Origin: DAOUAT01 sp964551735
GTDB taxonomy: Bacteria > Chloroflexota > Anaerolineae > CG2-30-64-16
DNA: 64,000 nucleotides
Assembly (NCBI GenBank): GCA_964551735.1
Contig: CAZKEF010000009.1
Coordinates: forward strand, 103,895-167,894
Direction: 5' to 3'
Below are positions 1 through 7,920 of this stretch, piece after piece; positions within the stretch are counted from its first letter, which is position 1; every line of letters begins with the position of its first letter. Position numbers and translations under genes: made by a program. Under the pieces are notes generated by a model, which was not told where the DNA came from, searched no databases, and was given only the letters and a program-made list of their open reading frames with translations.

Positions 1-198
1 CTCCACATTGATGCCAGCATCCGCGACAGCATCGAGGCGCGCAACAGCTATCTCGTGGCGCAGGAGATCGCCCGGCGGCTGCCGAAGGACAATAATGACC
101 TGCGTCGGTTGATCGAGGACGGACAGCAGGTGGTGAGCGGGATGAGTTGGGAAGTGGTAGTGAAGGAGTATCTGCTGCTGGCGTTGGCACGGTGTTAG
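1..198 (+). CDS. C-terminal end of an unidentified protein, possibly a glycosyltransferase
   Basis: The reading frame is open from the window edge to a TAG stop and gives the last 65 residues of a protein. The visible tail contains ARRLPKDNNDLRRLIEDGQ and ends GMSWEVVVKEYLLLALARC. The W-E-x-V-x-x-x-Y-L pattern close to the C-terminus resembles the last helix of GT-B glycosyltransferases, and the convergent neighbour glgE is an alpha-glucan enzyme, so a glycosyltransferase is a reasonable guess. No catalytic region is present in the window, so the function is not established. Confidence 0.5.
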   Translation, partial: LHIDASIRDSIEARNSYLVAQEIARRLPKDNNDLRRLIEDGQQVVSGMSWEVVVKEYLLLALARC

Positions 199-214
199 TT
201 TCCTCACCCCCCGG

Positions 215-248
215 CCCCCTCTCCTGAGCCGCAGTTCAGGAGAGGGGG
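215..248. terminator. Hairpin between two convergent genes
   Basis: A 13-bp perfect inverted repeat (CCCCCTCTCCTGA and its complement) encloses an 8-nt loop and lies between two convergent stop codons at 198 and 264. No long U-run follows on either strand. It fits a bidirectional terminator, or a copy of the common C-rich and G-rich intergenic hairpin repeats. Confidence 0.6.
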
Positions 249-263
249 GCAGGGGGTTAAGGA

Positions 264-2252
264 CTACAGGTAGTAATCGAAGTCCTGCTCCGAGCGCACC
301 TTGCGCCGGATGGCGAAGACGTGCGCGGGCAGGCCGTGCGGGTCGAGCTGGACGTAGTTGCGGCCGCCGTACCACAGGTAGCGGGTGTCGGTCAGCAGGT
401 CGTGCACCTGGTACTGCTGGTACGGGTCGATCCCCAGCGCCTCCAACGGCAGGTTGATGAACCCCGATTGTCGGTAATGCGGGTCCAGATTGATCACCAC
501 CAGCACCGCGTTCTTGCCCTCGGCATCCGTCTTGGTGAACGCCAACAACTGATCGTTCTCGGCGTCGTGGAAGCGCAGGTTATGATGGGCGTGGAATGCC
601 GGGTTTTCGCGGCGGATGCGGTTGACGCGGGCAAGCAGCGGGGCCAGGCTGTCACTGCGGTTCCAATCCCACCGCTTGATCTCGTACTTCTCCGAGTTCA
701 GATATTCCTCTTTGCCGGGCGCCACGGCCCGGTTATCCTGCAGCTCGAAGGCCGGGCCGTAGATGCCGTAGCTCGGGCCCAGGGTCGCTGCGGCGATCAG
801 GCGAGTGATGAACGCGGGCCGGCCGCCGTATTGCAGGTGCTCGGTCAGGATGTCCGGCGTGTTGGGCCACAGGTTAGGGCCGCAGAACTCGCGCACTTCG
901 GTCTGGGTCAGCTCGGTCAGGTACTCGGTCAGCTCCCAGCGGTTGTTGCGCCAGGGGAAGTAGTTATAGGACTGCGTGAAGCCAAGCTTGGCCAGGCGAT
1001 AGAGCATCTTGGGCCGGGTGAACGCTTCGGCCAGGAAGATGGTCTCAGGATACTCCCGCTTGATCTCCGGGATGACCCACTCCCAGAACGCGAACGGCTT
1101 GGTGTGCGGGTTGTCCACCCGGAAGATGCGCACCCCCTGCTCGCACCAGTAGATGAAGACGCTCTTGAGCTCATCCCAAAGCTCACGCCAGGCGACGGTC
1201 TCGAAGTCGAACGGGTAGATGTCCTGGTACTTCTTGGGCGGGTTCTCGGCATACTGGATGGTGCCATCTGGCCGGCGGCGGAACCATTCGGGGTGTTCCT
1301 TCAAATACGGATGATCGCCGGAGGCCTGGAACGCGATGTCCAGGGCGATCTCCAAGCCGTGCTCTTTGGCCCGCGCCACCAGCCGGCGGAAGTCGTCCAG
1401 CGTGCCCAGTTTGGGGTGGATGGCCTTGTGGCCGCCCTCGGCCGCGCCGATGGCCCACGGGCTGCCCACGTCGTCCGGCCCCGCCTCGGTGGTATTGTTC
1501 TTGCCCTTGCGGAACTGCCAGCCGATGGGGTGGATGGGCGGCAGGTAGAGCACGTCGAAGCCCATGGCTTCCACGTAGGGCAGCCGCGCTTCCACATCGG
1601 CGAAAGTTCCGTGCCGGCCCGGTTCAGGGGCCGCCGAGCGCGGGAACATCTCATACCACGCGCTGAACCGCGCCCGCTCGCGATCCACCACCAGGGGCAG
1701 AAATGGCGCAAACGTCGTGCCGTAGAGCCGCTCTTCGTAGCGGTACATCAGATCGGCCAGCTCCGGCGAGAGCGCCAGCCGCGTGCCGTCCAGACCGGGC
1801 ACGCGCACGATATCGGCGTAAGCGCGCAGCCGGCCGGCGTCGTCGCCCTCAGCTCGCGCCGTGGCCTCGCTGATCAAGTTCGCGCCGATGAGTAGTTGCA
1901 CCGCCACGTCCTGGCCCGCGTCCACGCGCTTGCCCAGGTCGCGCTGCCACGACTTGAAGCGGTTGATCCAGCCCATGACAGTGTATTCGTAGCGGCCGAT
2001 CTCCGTCACCTGGAACGATCCGCGCCAGCGGTCATTGACCAGGAGCTCCATGGGCGCCTCAGCCCACTCGGGCGCGCCCTCCTTGCGATACAACACCACA
2101 CACGAAAGCACGTCGTGCCCGTCAGCGAACGCGTCCGCCTCCACGGTCACCGTGTCGCCCACCACCCGCTTGATCGGGTACGCGCCGCAGTCAATCTGGG
2201 GCTTGATGCCCTCGATCACGACGCGGGCCCGGCCTTCAAAAGTATCCACCAT
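264..2252 (-). CDS. glgE: Alpha-1,4-glucan:maltose-1-phosphate maltosyltransferase GlgE
   Basis: GH13_3 enzyme that transfers maltose from maltose-1-phosphate to alpha-1,4-glucan in the cytosol. The N-terminal beta domain starts at RARVVIEGIKPQIDCGAYPIKR. The catalytic barrel shows YEMFPRS, DVLYLPPIHPIG, the RVDNPHTKP strand with the nucleophile Asp, and FLAEAFTRPKMLY with the acid/base Glu (about residues 380 and 409 from the chosen start). The length of about 662 residues is normal for the family. I chose the ATG at 2252 because GGGAGGAG lies just before it; an ATG 42 nt upstream (2294) has no ribosome-binding site. No TreS or maltokinase gene is visible. It is last in a minus-strand run after the methyltransferase gene. 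Confidence 0.95.
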   Translation of the reverse strand: MVDTFEGRARVVIEGIKPQIDCGAYPIKRVVGDTVTVEADAFADGHDVLSCVVLYRKEGAPEWAEAPMELLVNDRWRGSFQVTEIGRYEYTVMGWINRFKSWQRDLGKRVDAGQDVAVQLLIGANLISEATARAEGDDAGRLRAYADIVRVPGLDGTRLALSPELADLMYRYEERLYGTTFAPFLPLVVDRERARFSAWYEMFPRSAAPEPGRHGTFADVEARLPYVEAMGFDVLYLPPIHPIGWQFRKGKNNTTEAGPDDVGSPWAIGAAEGGHKAIHPKLGTLDDFRRLVARAKEHGLEIALDIAFQASGDHPYLKEHPEWFRRRPDGTIQYAENPPKKYQDIYPFDFETVAWRELWDELKSVFIYWCEQGVRIFRVDNPHTKPFAFWEWVIPEIKREYPETIFLAEAFTRPKMLYRLAKLGFTQSYNYFPWRNNRWELTEYLTELTQTEVREFCGPNLWPNTPDILTEHLQYGGRPAFITRLIAAATLGPSYGIYGPAFELQDNRAVAPGKEEYLNSEKYEIKRWDWNRSDSLAPLLARVNRIRRENPAFHAHHNLRFHDAENDQLLAFTKTDAEGKNAVLVVINLDPHYRQSGFINLPLEALGIDPYQQYQVHDLLTDTRYLWYGGRNYVQLDPHGLPAHVFAIRRKVRSEQDFDYYL

Positions 2253-2309
2253 TCGCTCCTCCCTCGAAGCTGTGATGTCGTTTTGTTCCTGCATGACGTG
2301 ATGCCGTTA

Positions 2310-3476
2310 TCAGGGTCTGCGCCATATCGTGATACTCTTGCGCAGCGCGATCCGGCCGAAATACCCCATCTGCTGGCTGCTGTTGCCTTTGCGTTGCGGC
2401 AGCACATAGACCTTGACCGGCTCAAAGCCGACAGCCTCCGCCAACTCGGTGCAGAGTAGGTCAACCGGAATGATCTCGCCGGCATAGCGCACGTTATCGT
2501 TCACGAAAGCCACGTGCGCGCCGCGGCGACAGGTCCGGTAAAGCTCAGCGTAGACAAACGTCAACTCGGTGAAGTACTGGTCTATCATGCTCAGCACGCC
2601 GGCATTGTTGATGTCACCGCGGCGATTGCGGAGCGCCAGCGCCTCGTTGATCTCGCGCAGCGCCGCGTTCCCTCGGATCACATCAACGATGCGCTGCCAG
2701 CGCGCCTGCTGGCCGATGGACGCATAAAACTCGCGCAACTCTTCGGCCTTGGAGCGATTCTCCACCGTGCATGATAGTAGCGTCTGGCGCAGGCGAAAGA
2801 TATCATCGCCCACGCCGAGATAAGCCAGCTCCAAGGCATAAGTGCGGGTGTAGTCGTAGCGGTTCGCGTAGGGCGGCGAGGTGATCACAGCGGCAAAGTG
2901 ATCAGCTTCCAGGGTGGGCAGAATGGTCAGCACGTTGCCCTTTAGCAATGATTGCCGGCTTAGCGGCGGAGGCTGGCGCTGCAACCGTGAAATATCCGCC
3001 AACAACCTGTCGAGGGCCGCGATAAAGCTCTCGCGCACCGCTTGAAGCTCTGCCAGGTCGTAATCAAAAACCCGAGATTTCGCTTCCCAGGCCAGGTGCG
3101 AATTGGGCAACAATTCGATGCCCACGCCGTCAACGCCGAGCATCTTCGCCGTGAGCAGGGTCGTACACGATCCGGCAAACGGATCAAGGATCGTATCTCC
3201 GGGAGCGGCGCCAAACTCGTCGAGCAGCCGCTCGACCAATTCCGCCGAAAAGCCCTCGCGATAGCTGATCCACCCGTGCAGCATCTCCGTTTTGCTGGCC
3301 TGGAAGCTTACCAACTGACGATTGAAGCGATCAGTCTCTTCGAGCAGCCAACCGTAGCGTGCCTCCAGCGCGGCGCGCGCAGCCTGCGGGCAGACGCCTT
3401 CGTGCGAGAAGCTGTCTACCAGCAGGTCAGGCTGCACCACCATGACCATGTCATCGAGCAACGGAAGCTGCGCCAT
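2310..3476 (-). CDS. Site-specific DNA methyltransferase (N4-cytosine/N6-adenine type), orphan
   Basis: S-adenosylmethionine-dependent DNA methylase. Visible motifs are the SAM-binding LDPFAGSCTT (about residues 98-107) followed by GVDGVGIEL, and the catalytic TSPPY (about 199-203), which in known families is typical of amino-group methylases. SAM motif I here precedes motif IV. The ATG at 3476 follows AAGGG; a TTG directly upstream is less likely. No restriction endonuclease, specificity subunit or phage-defence partner adjoins it: the neighbours are coaX and glgE. It is therefore probably an orphan methylase, and its target sequence cannot be read from the gene. Confidence 0.9.
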   Translation of the reverse strand: MAQLPLLDDMVMVVQPDLLVDSFSHEGVCPQAARAALEARYGWLLEETDRFNRQLVSFQASKTEMLHGWISYREGFSAELVERLLDEFGAAPGDTILDPFAGSCTTLLTAKMLGVDGVGIELLPNSHLAWEAKSRVFDYDLAELQAVRESFIAALDRLLADISRLQRQPPPLSRQSLLKGNVLTILPTLEADHFAAVITSPPYANRYDYTRTYALELAYLGVGDDIFRLRQTLLSCTVENRSKAEELREFYASIGQQARWQRIVDVIRGNAALREINEALALRNRRGDINNAGVLSMIDQYFTELTFVYAELYRTCRRGAHVAFVNDNVRYAGEIIPVDLLCTELAEAVGFEPVKVYVLPQRKGNSSQQMGYFGRIALRKSITIWRRP

Positions 3477-3545
3477 CAACGATCCCTTCAGCGACCCTCC
3501 TGAATCCTGGCCCTCATTCTAACACGACACCCAGCAAGCGGAAAA

Positions 3546-4322
3546 CTACGACTTCGCGCCGCGATTCAACTCATAGATGATCCGCAACCCATCCAACGTC
3601 AGCCACGGGTCCACGTGCTGGATCACCGGCGTCTCGCGTGACACCACCTCGGCCAGGCCACCGGTGGCGATGACCCGCATGTCGTCGCCCAGCTCGCGGC
3701 GGAAGCGGGCGACCAGCCCCTCGACCAGCCCCACGTAGCCGAAGAAGATGCCGGACTGCATGGCCGTGGCCGTGTTCGTGCCGATAGCGCGGGCCGGCGG
3801 CGCGATCTCGATCCGGTAGAGCTTGGATGCCCGGCTGAAGAGCGCCTCGGCCGCGATGCCGATGCCGGGCGCGATAGCCCCGCCCAGGTAATCCCCTTCG
3901 CGCGAGATGGCATCAAAAGTGGTGGCCGTGCCGAAGTCCACCACGCATGCGGGGCCGCCGTACTTTGCCTGCACCGCCGCGCAATCCACCACCCGGTCGG
4001 CGCCCACGTCGCGCGGGTTCTCGTAGCGGATGCGCACGCCGGTCTTCACGCCCGCGTCCACCACCAGGGCGTCCTGACCCAGGTAGCGCGTGCACACCTG
4101 CCTGAACGTGCCGGTAAGGTTAGGGACCACGCTGGCGATGGCCGCGCCCGTGATGTCGGCCGGCCCCACGCCCTGGTGGGCCAGGAGCTGGGTGAGCAAG
4201 ATGCCGTATTCGTCGGGCATGCGGTCGTGTACGGTGGCGATGCGCCAGGTCGCTTCGAGCCGCTCGCCCCGGTAGACGCCGAGGGTGACGTTGGTGTTGC
4301 CGATGTCTATGGCGAGGAACAT
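3546..4322 (-). CDS. coaX: Type III pantothenate kinase
   Basis: Phosphorylates pantothenate, the first committed step from vitamin B5 to coenzyme A, in the cytosol. It is an ASKHA-fold protein of 258 residues with the CoaX signatures DIGNTN at residues 5-10, GADRVVDC near 107-114, DFGTATTFD near 129-137, and GAIAPGIGI. The start at 4322 is preceded by AGGAGCG. It closes the panB-panE-panC-panD-coaX run, so the whole route from ketoisovalerate and aspartate to phosphopantothenate is encoded here. It is separated from panD by a tandem repeat spacer. Confidence 0.97.
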   Translation of the reverse strand: MFLAIDIGNTNVTLGVYRGERLEATWRIATVHDRMPDEYGILLTQLLAHQGVGPADITGAAIASVVPNLTGTFRQVCTRYLGQDALVVDAGVKTGVRIRYENPRDVGADRVVDCAAVQAKYGGPACVVDFGTATTFDAISREGDYLGGAIAPGIGIAAEALFSRASKLYRIEIAPPARAIGTNTATAMQSGIFFGYVGLVEGLVARFRRELGDDMRVIATGGLAEVVSRETPVIQHVDPWLTLDGLRIIYELNRGAKS

Positions 4323-4336
4323 GGGATCGCTCCTGT

Positions 4337-4385
4337 ATTGCGTGTTGCGTATTGCGTACTGTGTATTGCGAACTGTGTGTTGGGT
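4337..4385. repeat. TATTGCGTA-type tandem repeat in the panD/coaX spacer
   Basis: Degenerate tandem copies of a TATTGCGT/TGCGTATTGCG unit fill most of the spacer between panD and coaX. The same family occurs in the panE/panC spacer near 5640 and upstream of the MazG-like gene near 36,095. It is non-coding intergenic repeat DNA. Confidence 0.75.
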
Positions 4386-4398
4386 GCAGCGGACGGGC

Positions 4399-4785
4399 TT
4401 AACAGCACAACTCGCTCGAGTTTTCGACGTGGCGCACTTCGGCGATCCGGTTGCCCTCGCCCATGATCAGCACGGTCGGCGTCCAGGCTTCGGGCAGCGG
4501 GTCGGCCACCAGGGCGTAGGCCATGATGATCACCTTGTCGCCGACGGAGACCAGGCGCGCGGCCGCGCCGTTCAGCTCGATGGCGCCGCTGCCGGCCGGC
4601 CCCGCGATGGCGTAGGTCTCCAGCCGCTGGCCGTTGTCCACATCCACCACCTGCACCCGCTCGTAGGGCCGGATGCCGGAGGCTTGCAGCAGATCACAGT
4701 CAATGGTGATGGAGCCGACGTAGTTTACATTGGCCGCGGTCACCGTGGCGCGATGGATTTTCGCAAAAAGAAAGGTTCGGAACAT
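4399..4785 (-). CDS. panD: Aspartate 1-decarboxylase (pyruvoyl enzyme precursor)
   Basis: Makes beta-alanine from aspartate for pantothenate synthesis. From the ATG at 4785 the protein is 128 residues, the usual size, and carries Lys9, Tyr22 and the self-processing Gly24-Ser25 bond (NYVGSITID) from which the pyruvoyl cofactor forms. A further ATG upstream would add nine odd residues (MIMCCCEAC) and overlap panC, so I reject it; GAGG precedes 4785. The stop codon of panC lies only 7 nt upstream, so translation is probably coupled. Confidence 0.96.
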   Translation of the reverse strand: MFRTFLFAKIHRATVTAANVNYVGSITIDCDLLQASGIRPYERVQVVDVDNGQRLETYAIAGPAGSGAIELNGAAARLVSVGDKVIIMAYALVADPLPEAWTPTVLIMGEGNRIAEVRHVENSSELCC

Positions 4786-4792
4786 ACATGCC

Positions 4793-5623
4793 TCACAACA
4801 ACACATTATCAATCAGCCGCGCCCGCCCCACCCTCACCGCCATCGAGAGCAAAACCCCCTGGCCCGCGTCACCCAGCTCCGCCAGCGTGACCGGGTCGGC
4901 CGCGCTGACGTAGTCGGGGCGGGCCAGCGGCTCGGCGGCCAGCACATCGCGCATGACCTGGCGCAGGCGCTCGCCGTCGTGTTTGCCCGCCTGCCAGGCA
5001 TCCCGTGCGGCGCACAAGGCGCGATACAGCACCGGCGCGGCCGCGCGCTGCTCCGGGGTCAGGTAGACGTTCCGGGAAGACATGGCCAGGCCGTCCGCCT
5101 CGCGCACGATGGGGCAGATCACGACCTCCAGCGGAAACGCCAGGTCGCGCGCCATCTGCCGGATCACTACGGCCTGCTGCGCGTCCTTCTGGCCGAAGTA
5201 AGCCCGGTCGGGCTGAAACACATTGAACAGCACGGCAACCACCGTCGCCACCCCGCGGAAATGGGCGGGCCGGGCCGCGCCCTCCAGCACGCGCGTGACC
5301 TCCTCCACGGTGACATAGGTCTGAAAGCCCGCCGGATAGACCTCTGCCACCGGCGGCGCCCAGACCAGATCGGCCCCGGCCGCTTCGAGCAGCGCCAGGT
5401 CGCGCGGCAGGTCGCGCGGGTAGGCGGCCAGGTCTTCGGCCGGCGCGAACTGCGTCGGGTTCACAAAGATGGAGGCCGCGACATGATCGTTCTCCCGCCG
5501 CGCCCGCTCCACCAGCGAGACGTGCCCCGCATGGAGGAAGCCCATCGTAGGCACCAGCCCCCAACTCCCCACCCGCGCCCGCCGGATCCGCCGCACCTCG
5601 GCGATAGTTTCAACGACTTGCAT
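4793..5623 (-). CDS. panC: Pantothenate synthetase
   Basis: ATP-dependent condensation of pantoate and beta-alanine to pantothenate. The 276-residue protein shows the family signature PTMGFLHAGH near residues 25-34, FVNPTQF, AYPRDL, the FGQKDAQQ loop and the KMSKS-like SSRNVYL. All are adenylation-domain landmarks of the nucleotidyltransferase fold. The start at 5623 has TAAGGAG about 10 nt upstream. Downstream panD begins 7 nt after the stop. A long repeat-filled spacer separates it from panE. Confidence 0.97.
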   Translation of the reverse strand: MQVVETIAEVRRIRRARVGSWGLVPTMGFLHAGHVSLVERARRENDHVAASIFVNPTQFAPAEDLAAYPRDLPRDLALLEAAGADLVWAPPVAEVYPAGFQTYVTVEEVTRVLEGAARPAHFRGVATVVAVLFNVFQPDRAYFGQKDAQQAVVIRQMARDLAFPLEVVICPIVREADGLAMSSRNVYLTPEQRAAAPVLYRALCAARDAWQAGKHDGERLRQVMRDVLAAEPLARPDYVSAADPVTLAELGDAGQGVLLSMAVRVGRARLIDNVLL

Positions 5624-5636
5624 GGCTCAACGACTC

Positions 5637-5790
5637 CTTACTGCGTATTGCGTGGTGCGTGGTGCGTAATACGTGATGCGTGGTGCGTGGTGCGTAATGC
5701 GTGGTTCGTGGTGCGTGCATAGGTGAGTGCGCGCCGCCGATCGTACATCGTCCATCGAACATCGTACATTCCACATTCCACATTCCACCT
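5637..5790. repeat. Compound intergenic repeat between panE and panC
   Basis: Two tandem repeat types sit side by side. About 5640-5722 holds degenerate TGCGTGGTGCGTAAT units. About 5738-5788 holds ATCGTACATCGTCC units followed by several CACATTCCA copies. Together they make up almost the whole spacer. The first type is related to the TATTGCG repeats near 4337 and 36,095. Confidence 0.75.
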
Positions 5791-6690
5791 TCACACCCCC
5801 CTCACCAACCGCCACACCACCTCGCTGACCGGCGTTGGCACGCCCAGGCGCTGGCCTTCGGCCACGATGACGCCGGTGATGCTGTCAATCTCGGTGGGCC
5901 GGCCGCGCTCGATGTCCTGCAGCATGGAAGAACGATTGGCAGCCGTGCGTTGGCACACGCCCCGCGCGTAGACGACCGGATCCGCGAACGGCAGCGTGAT
6001 ACCCCGCGCCTCTGCGACGGCCGCGGCTTCCTGTGCCAGGTTGGCCATGAGCCTCCGCCGTTCCTCGGTGGCGCAGACTTCGCCATTGGGCACGCGCCAG
6101 AGCGCGGTCAGCGGGTTAATGGCTGCGTTCGCTACCGCCTTGCCCCACAGCAGGCTCGCCACATCGGGCGTGATGTGCGCCTCCAGCCCGGCCTGGTTCA
6201 GCAATGCCACAAGTCCGGCCGCCCGCCCCGCAGTGAGCGGCGACGCGCCGATGTGGGTGGGCTGGTTGGCTGCGTGGCGCACCCGGCCCGGCCCTAGCAG
6301 CGTCGCACCGTTGTAGGTGACGCCCACCGCGACGCGTTCGGCGCCCACAGCCGCAACCAGCTTCGGTTCGTTGTCCAGGCCGTTCTGCAACGTGACCGCT
6401 AGCCCATCGGGCTCAAGCACGCGCGCCGCCCACCCAGCGGCCCGCTCGGTTTGATAGCTCTTCACCAGCACCAACGCGCAAGCGGCCGGCGGAACCTCGC
6501 CCGGATCAGCCGTGGCCCGCACCCGCGCCTGCCAGACGTGGCCGTCGGGGTCGGTCACCTGGATGCCCGCCTGCTTCACCGCGGCGATCCCCTCGACCCA
6601 CGTGCCCAACATCCAGACTTCGGCCGCCTCAGCCAACCGCGCCGCGTACACACAGCCCAGCGCGCCGGTGCCGAGAATGGCAATACGCAT
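5791..6690 (-). CDS. panE: 2-dehydropantoate 2-reductase (ketopantoate reductase)
   Basis: NADPH-dependent reduction of ketopantoate to pantoate. The N-terminal Rossmann motif GTGALGCVYAARL is followed by VKSYQTERAA (catalytic Lys region), LQNGLDNE, and in the helical C-terminal half GKAVANAAINPLTAL and NRSSMLQDIERGRPTEID, all typical of PanE. The ATG at 6690 is chosen because GGGAGGATC lies directly upstream; an ATG 48 nt earlier would add residues that do not belong to the family. It lies between panB and panC on the same strand. Confidence 0.95.
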   Translation of the reverse strand: MRIAILGTGALGCVYAARLAEAAEVWMLGTWVEGIAAVKQAGIQVTDPDGHVWQARVRATADPGEVPPAACALVLVKSYQTERAAGWAARVLEPDGLAVTLQNGLDNEPKLVAAVGAERVAVGVTYNGATLLGPGRVRHAANQPTHIGASPLTAGRAAGLVALLNQAGLEAHITPDVASLLWGKAVANAAINPLTALWRVPNGEVCATEERRRLMANLAQEAAAVAEARGITLPFADPVVYARGVCQRTAANRSSMLQDIERGRPTEIDSITGVIVAEGQRLGVPTPVSEVVWRLVRGV

Positions 6691-6756
6691 GTGATCCTCC
6701 CGCAGGAAAGACTCGGAGAGACGGAGATGGGGTGACACGGAGACTGGTGTCCGCCA

Positions 6757-6812
6757 TCACCCCATCTCCCCTTCTCCCCCTCACCCCATCTCCCCATCTC
6801 CCCATCTCCCCC
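6757..6812. repeat. TCTCCCCA octamer tandem repeat running into panB
   Basis: About seven imperfect copies of a TCTCCCCA/TCTCCCCC unit, read on the plus strand, lie between panB and panE. The panB stop codon at 6781-6783 falls inside the array, so the last ten residues of PanB (WGRWGDGEMG) are encoded by repeat DNA. Confidence 0.8.
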
Positions 6813-7632
6813 ACTCCGCCTCGTCCATCGCAAAGGTGTGCTCGGCATCAGGAAAGCGGCGGGCGGTCACATCGTCGCGGTAGGCGGCCAGCGCAGCTTC
6901 CATCTGTGGGAAGAGCTCGACGTACTTCTTGACGAACTTCGGGGTGAAGCGGTCGAAGATGCCCAGCAGGTCGTGCAGCACCAACACCTGGCCGTCGCAG
7001 CCCACGCCCGCGCCGATGCCGATGGTCGGGATGCGCAACTCACGCGAGATGCGCGCCGCCACCCGATCCGGCACCATCTCGATCACCAGCATCACCGCGC
7101 CGGCCTCTTGCAGCGCCAACGCGTCGTCCAGCAGCCGCTGCGCGTCGGTCGCGGTCTTGCCCTGCACGCGGTAGCCGCCCAACTGGGCTGAGGATTGAGG
7201 CGTCAGCCCGATGTGGCCCACGACCATGATGCCCGCGTCGGTGATGGCGCGCACGACGCCGGCCACGGCCCGGCCACCCTCCAGCTTAACGGCGTCCATA
7301 CCGGCTTCCTGCAGGAACCGGCCGGCATTGCGCACCGCCTCGGCCCGGTCAGCCTGGTAGGACATAAAGGGCATGTCGCCGATCAGCCACGCATAACCCG
7401 CGCCCCGGCGCACCGCCTTGCAGTGATGGATCATCTCGTCCATGGTGACCGGCACGGTGGAATCGTAGCCCAGCACCACCATGCCCAACGAATCGCCGAC
7501 CAGGATGGTGTCCAGCCCGGCGCGGTCGGCCGCCAGCGCGCTGGGGTAATCGTAGGCTGTCACCATACTGATCGGCTCGCCCCGCGCCTTCTTGTCGTGC
7601 AGAGCCAGGATGGTCATCTTTTTGCGGTTCAT
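6781..7632 (-). CDS. panB: 3-methyl-2-oxobutanoate hydroxymethyltransferase
   Basis: First step of pantoate synthesis: adds a hydroxymethyl group from methylene-tetrahydrofolate to ketoisovalerate. The TIM-barrel protein of 283 residues shows MVTAYDYPSA, LVGDSLGMVVLGYDSTVPVT with the metal-binding Asp, GDMPFMSYQ, VKLEGG, GHIGLTPQS and IGIGAGVGCDGQVLV. The ATG at 7632 has AAGGGGG just upstream and starts MNRKKMTILALH. The C-terminal tail WGRWGDGEMG is translated from an octamer repeat array and is unlikely to be native. It is first in the pan run; a strong hairpin with a U-run lies 19 nt before its start. Confidence 0.96.
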   Translation of the reverse strand: MNRKKMTILALHDKKARGEPISMVTAYDYPSALAADRAGLDTILVGDSLGMVVLGYDSTVPVTMDEMIHHCKAVRRGAGYAWLIGDMPFMSYQADRAEAVRNAGRFLQEAGMDAVKLEGGRAVAGVVRAITDAGIMVVGHIGLTPQSSAQLGGYRVQGKTATDAQRLLDDALALQEAGAVMLVIEMVPDRVAARISRELRIPTIGIGAGVGCDGQVLVLHDLLGIFDRFTPKFVKKYVELFPQMEAALAAYRDDVTARRFPDAEHTFAMDEAEWGRWGDGEMG

Positions 7633-7650
7633 GTGGACCCCCTTGAGCAC

Positions 7651-7678
7651 AAAAAAGCCCCGCGGCCGGCCGCGGGGC
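7651..7678 (-). terminator. Rho-independent terminator or panB leader attenuator
   Basis: On the minus strand an exactly symmetrical 22-bp palindrome (7657-7678, half-site GCCCCGCGGCC) is followed by six U residues (7651-7656). It could end transcription of the phosphoesterase gene upstream, but it lies only 19 nt before the panB start, so it may also act as an attenuator for the pan operon. Confidence 0.7.
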
Positions 7679-7690
7679 GTGATAGCGCAT

Positions 7691-7732
7691 GTCATGCTGA
7701 GCGAAGCGAAGCATCTGCGAAGCGAAGCATCT
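7691..7732. repeat. GCGAAGCGAAGCATCT-type intergenic repeat
   Basis: Two successive copies of a GCGAAGCGAAGCATCT unit follow GTCATGCTGA. A related single copy occurs on the other strand at about 48,417-48,440 upstream of the GH94 gene. The remaining spacer to 7920 shows no gene. Confidence 0.7.
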
Positions 7733-7920
7733 CCGGCCCCGCGCGCCCAGGAGTGACAGTCAACTTCTTCCGCCGTCTCGGTCGCGGTCGCGATCCAAGC
7801 GACTGGGTTGTTACATTACGTCAACAAGCTGGTTGCCCATACGGGTCAACGGCTAAGGGTAAGTATAACCAATCAAGCGTAATAGGCAAGTATCACCCCG
7901 ACACAAACGCTGCTCCCCTT

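Noticed and set aside
321..1895. Long open frame on the plus strand opposite glgE (524 codons)
   Set aside because: It is fully antisense to a clear GlgE gene with all catalytic motifs. Long antisense frames are expected in high-GC DNA; no domain is recognisable in it.
2310..3476. Restriction-modification or phage-defence system around the methyltransferase
   Set aside because: Neighbours are coaX and glgE; no endonuclease, specificity subunit, helicase or other defence gene is visible.
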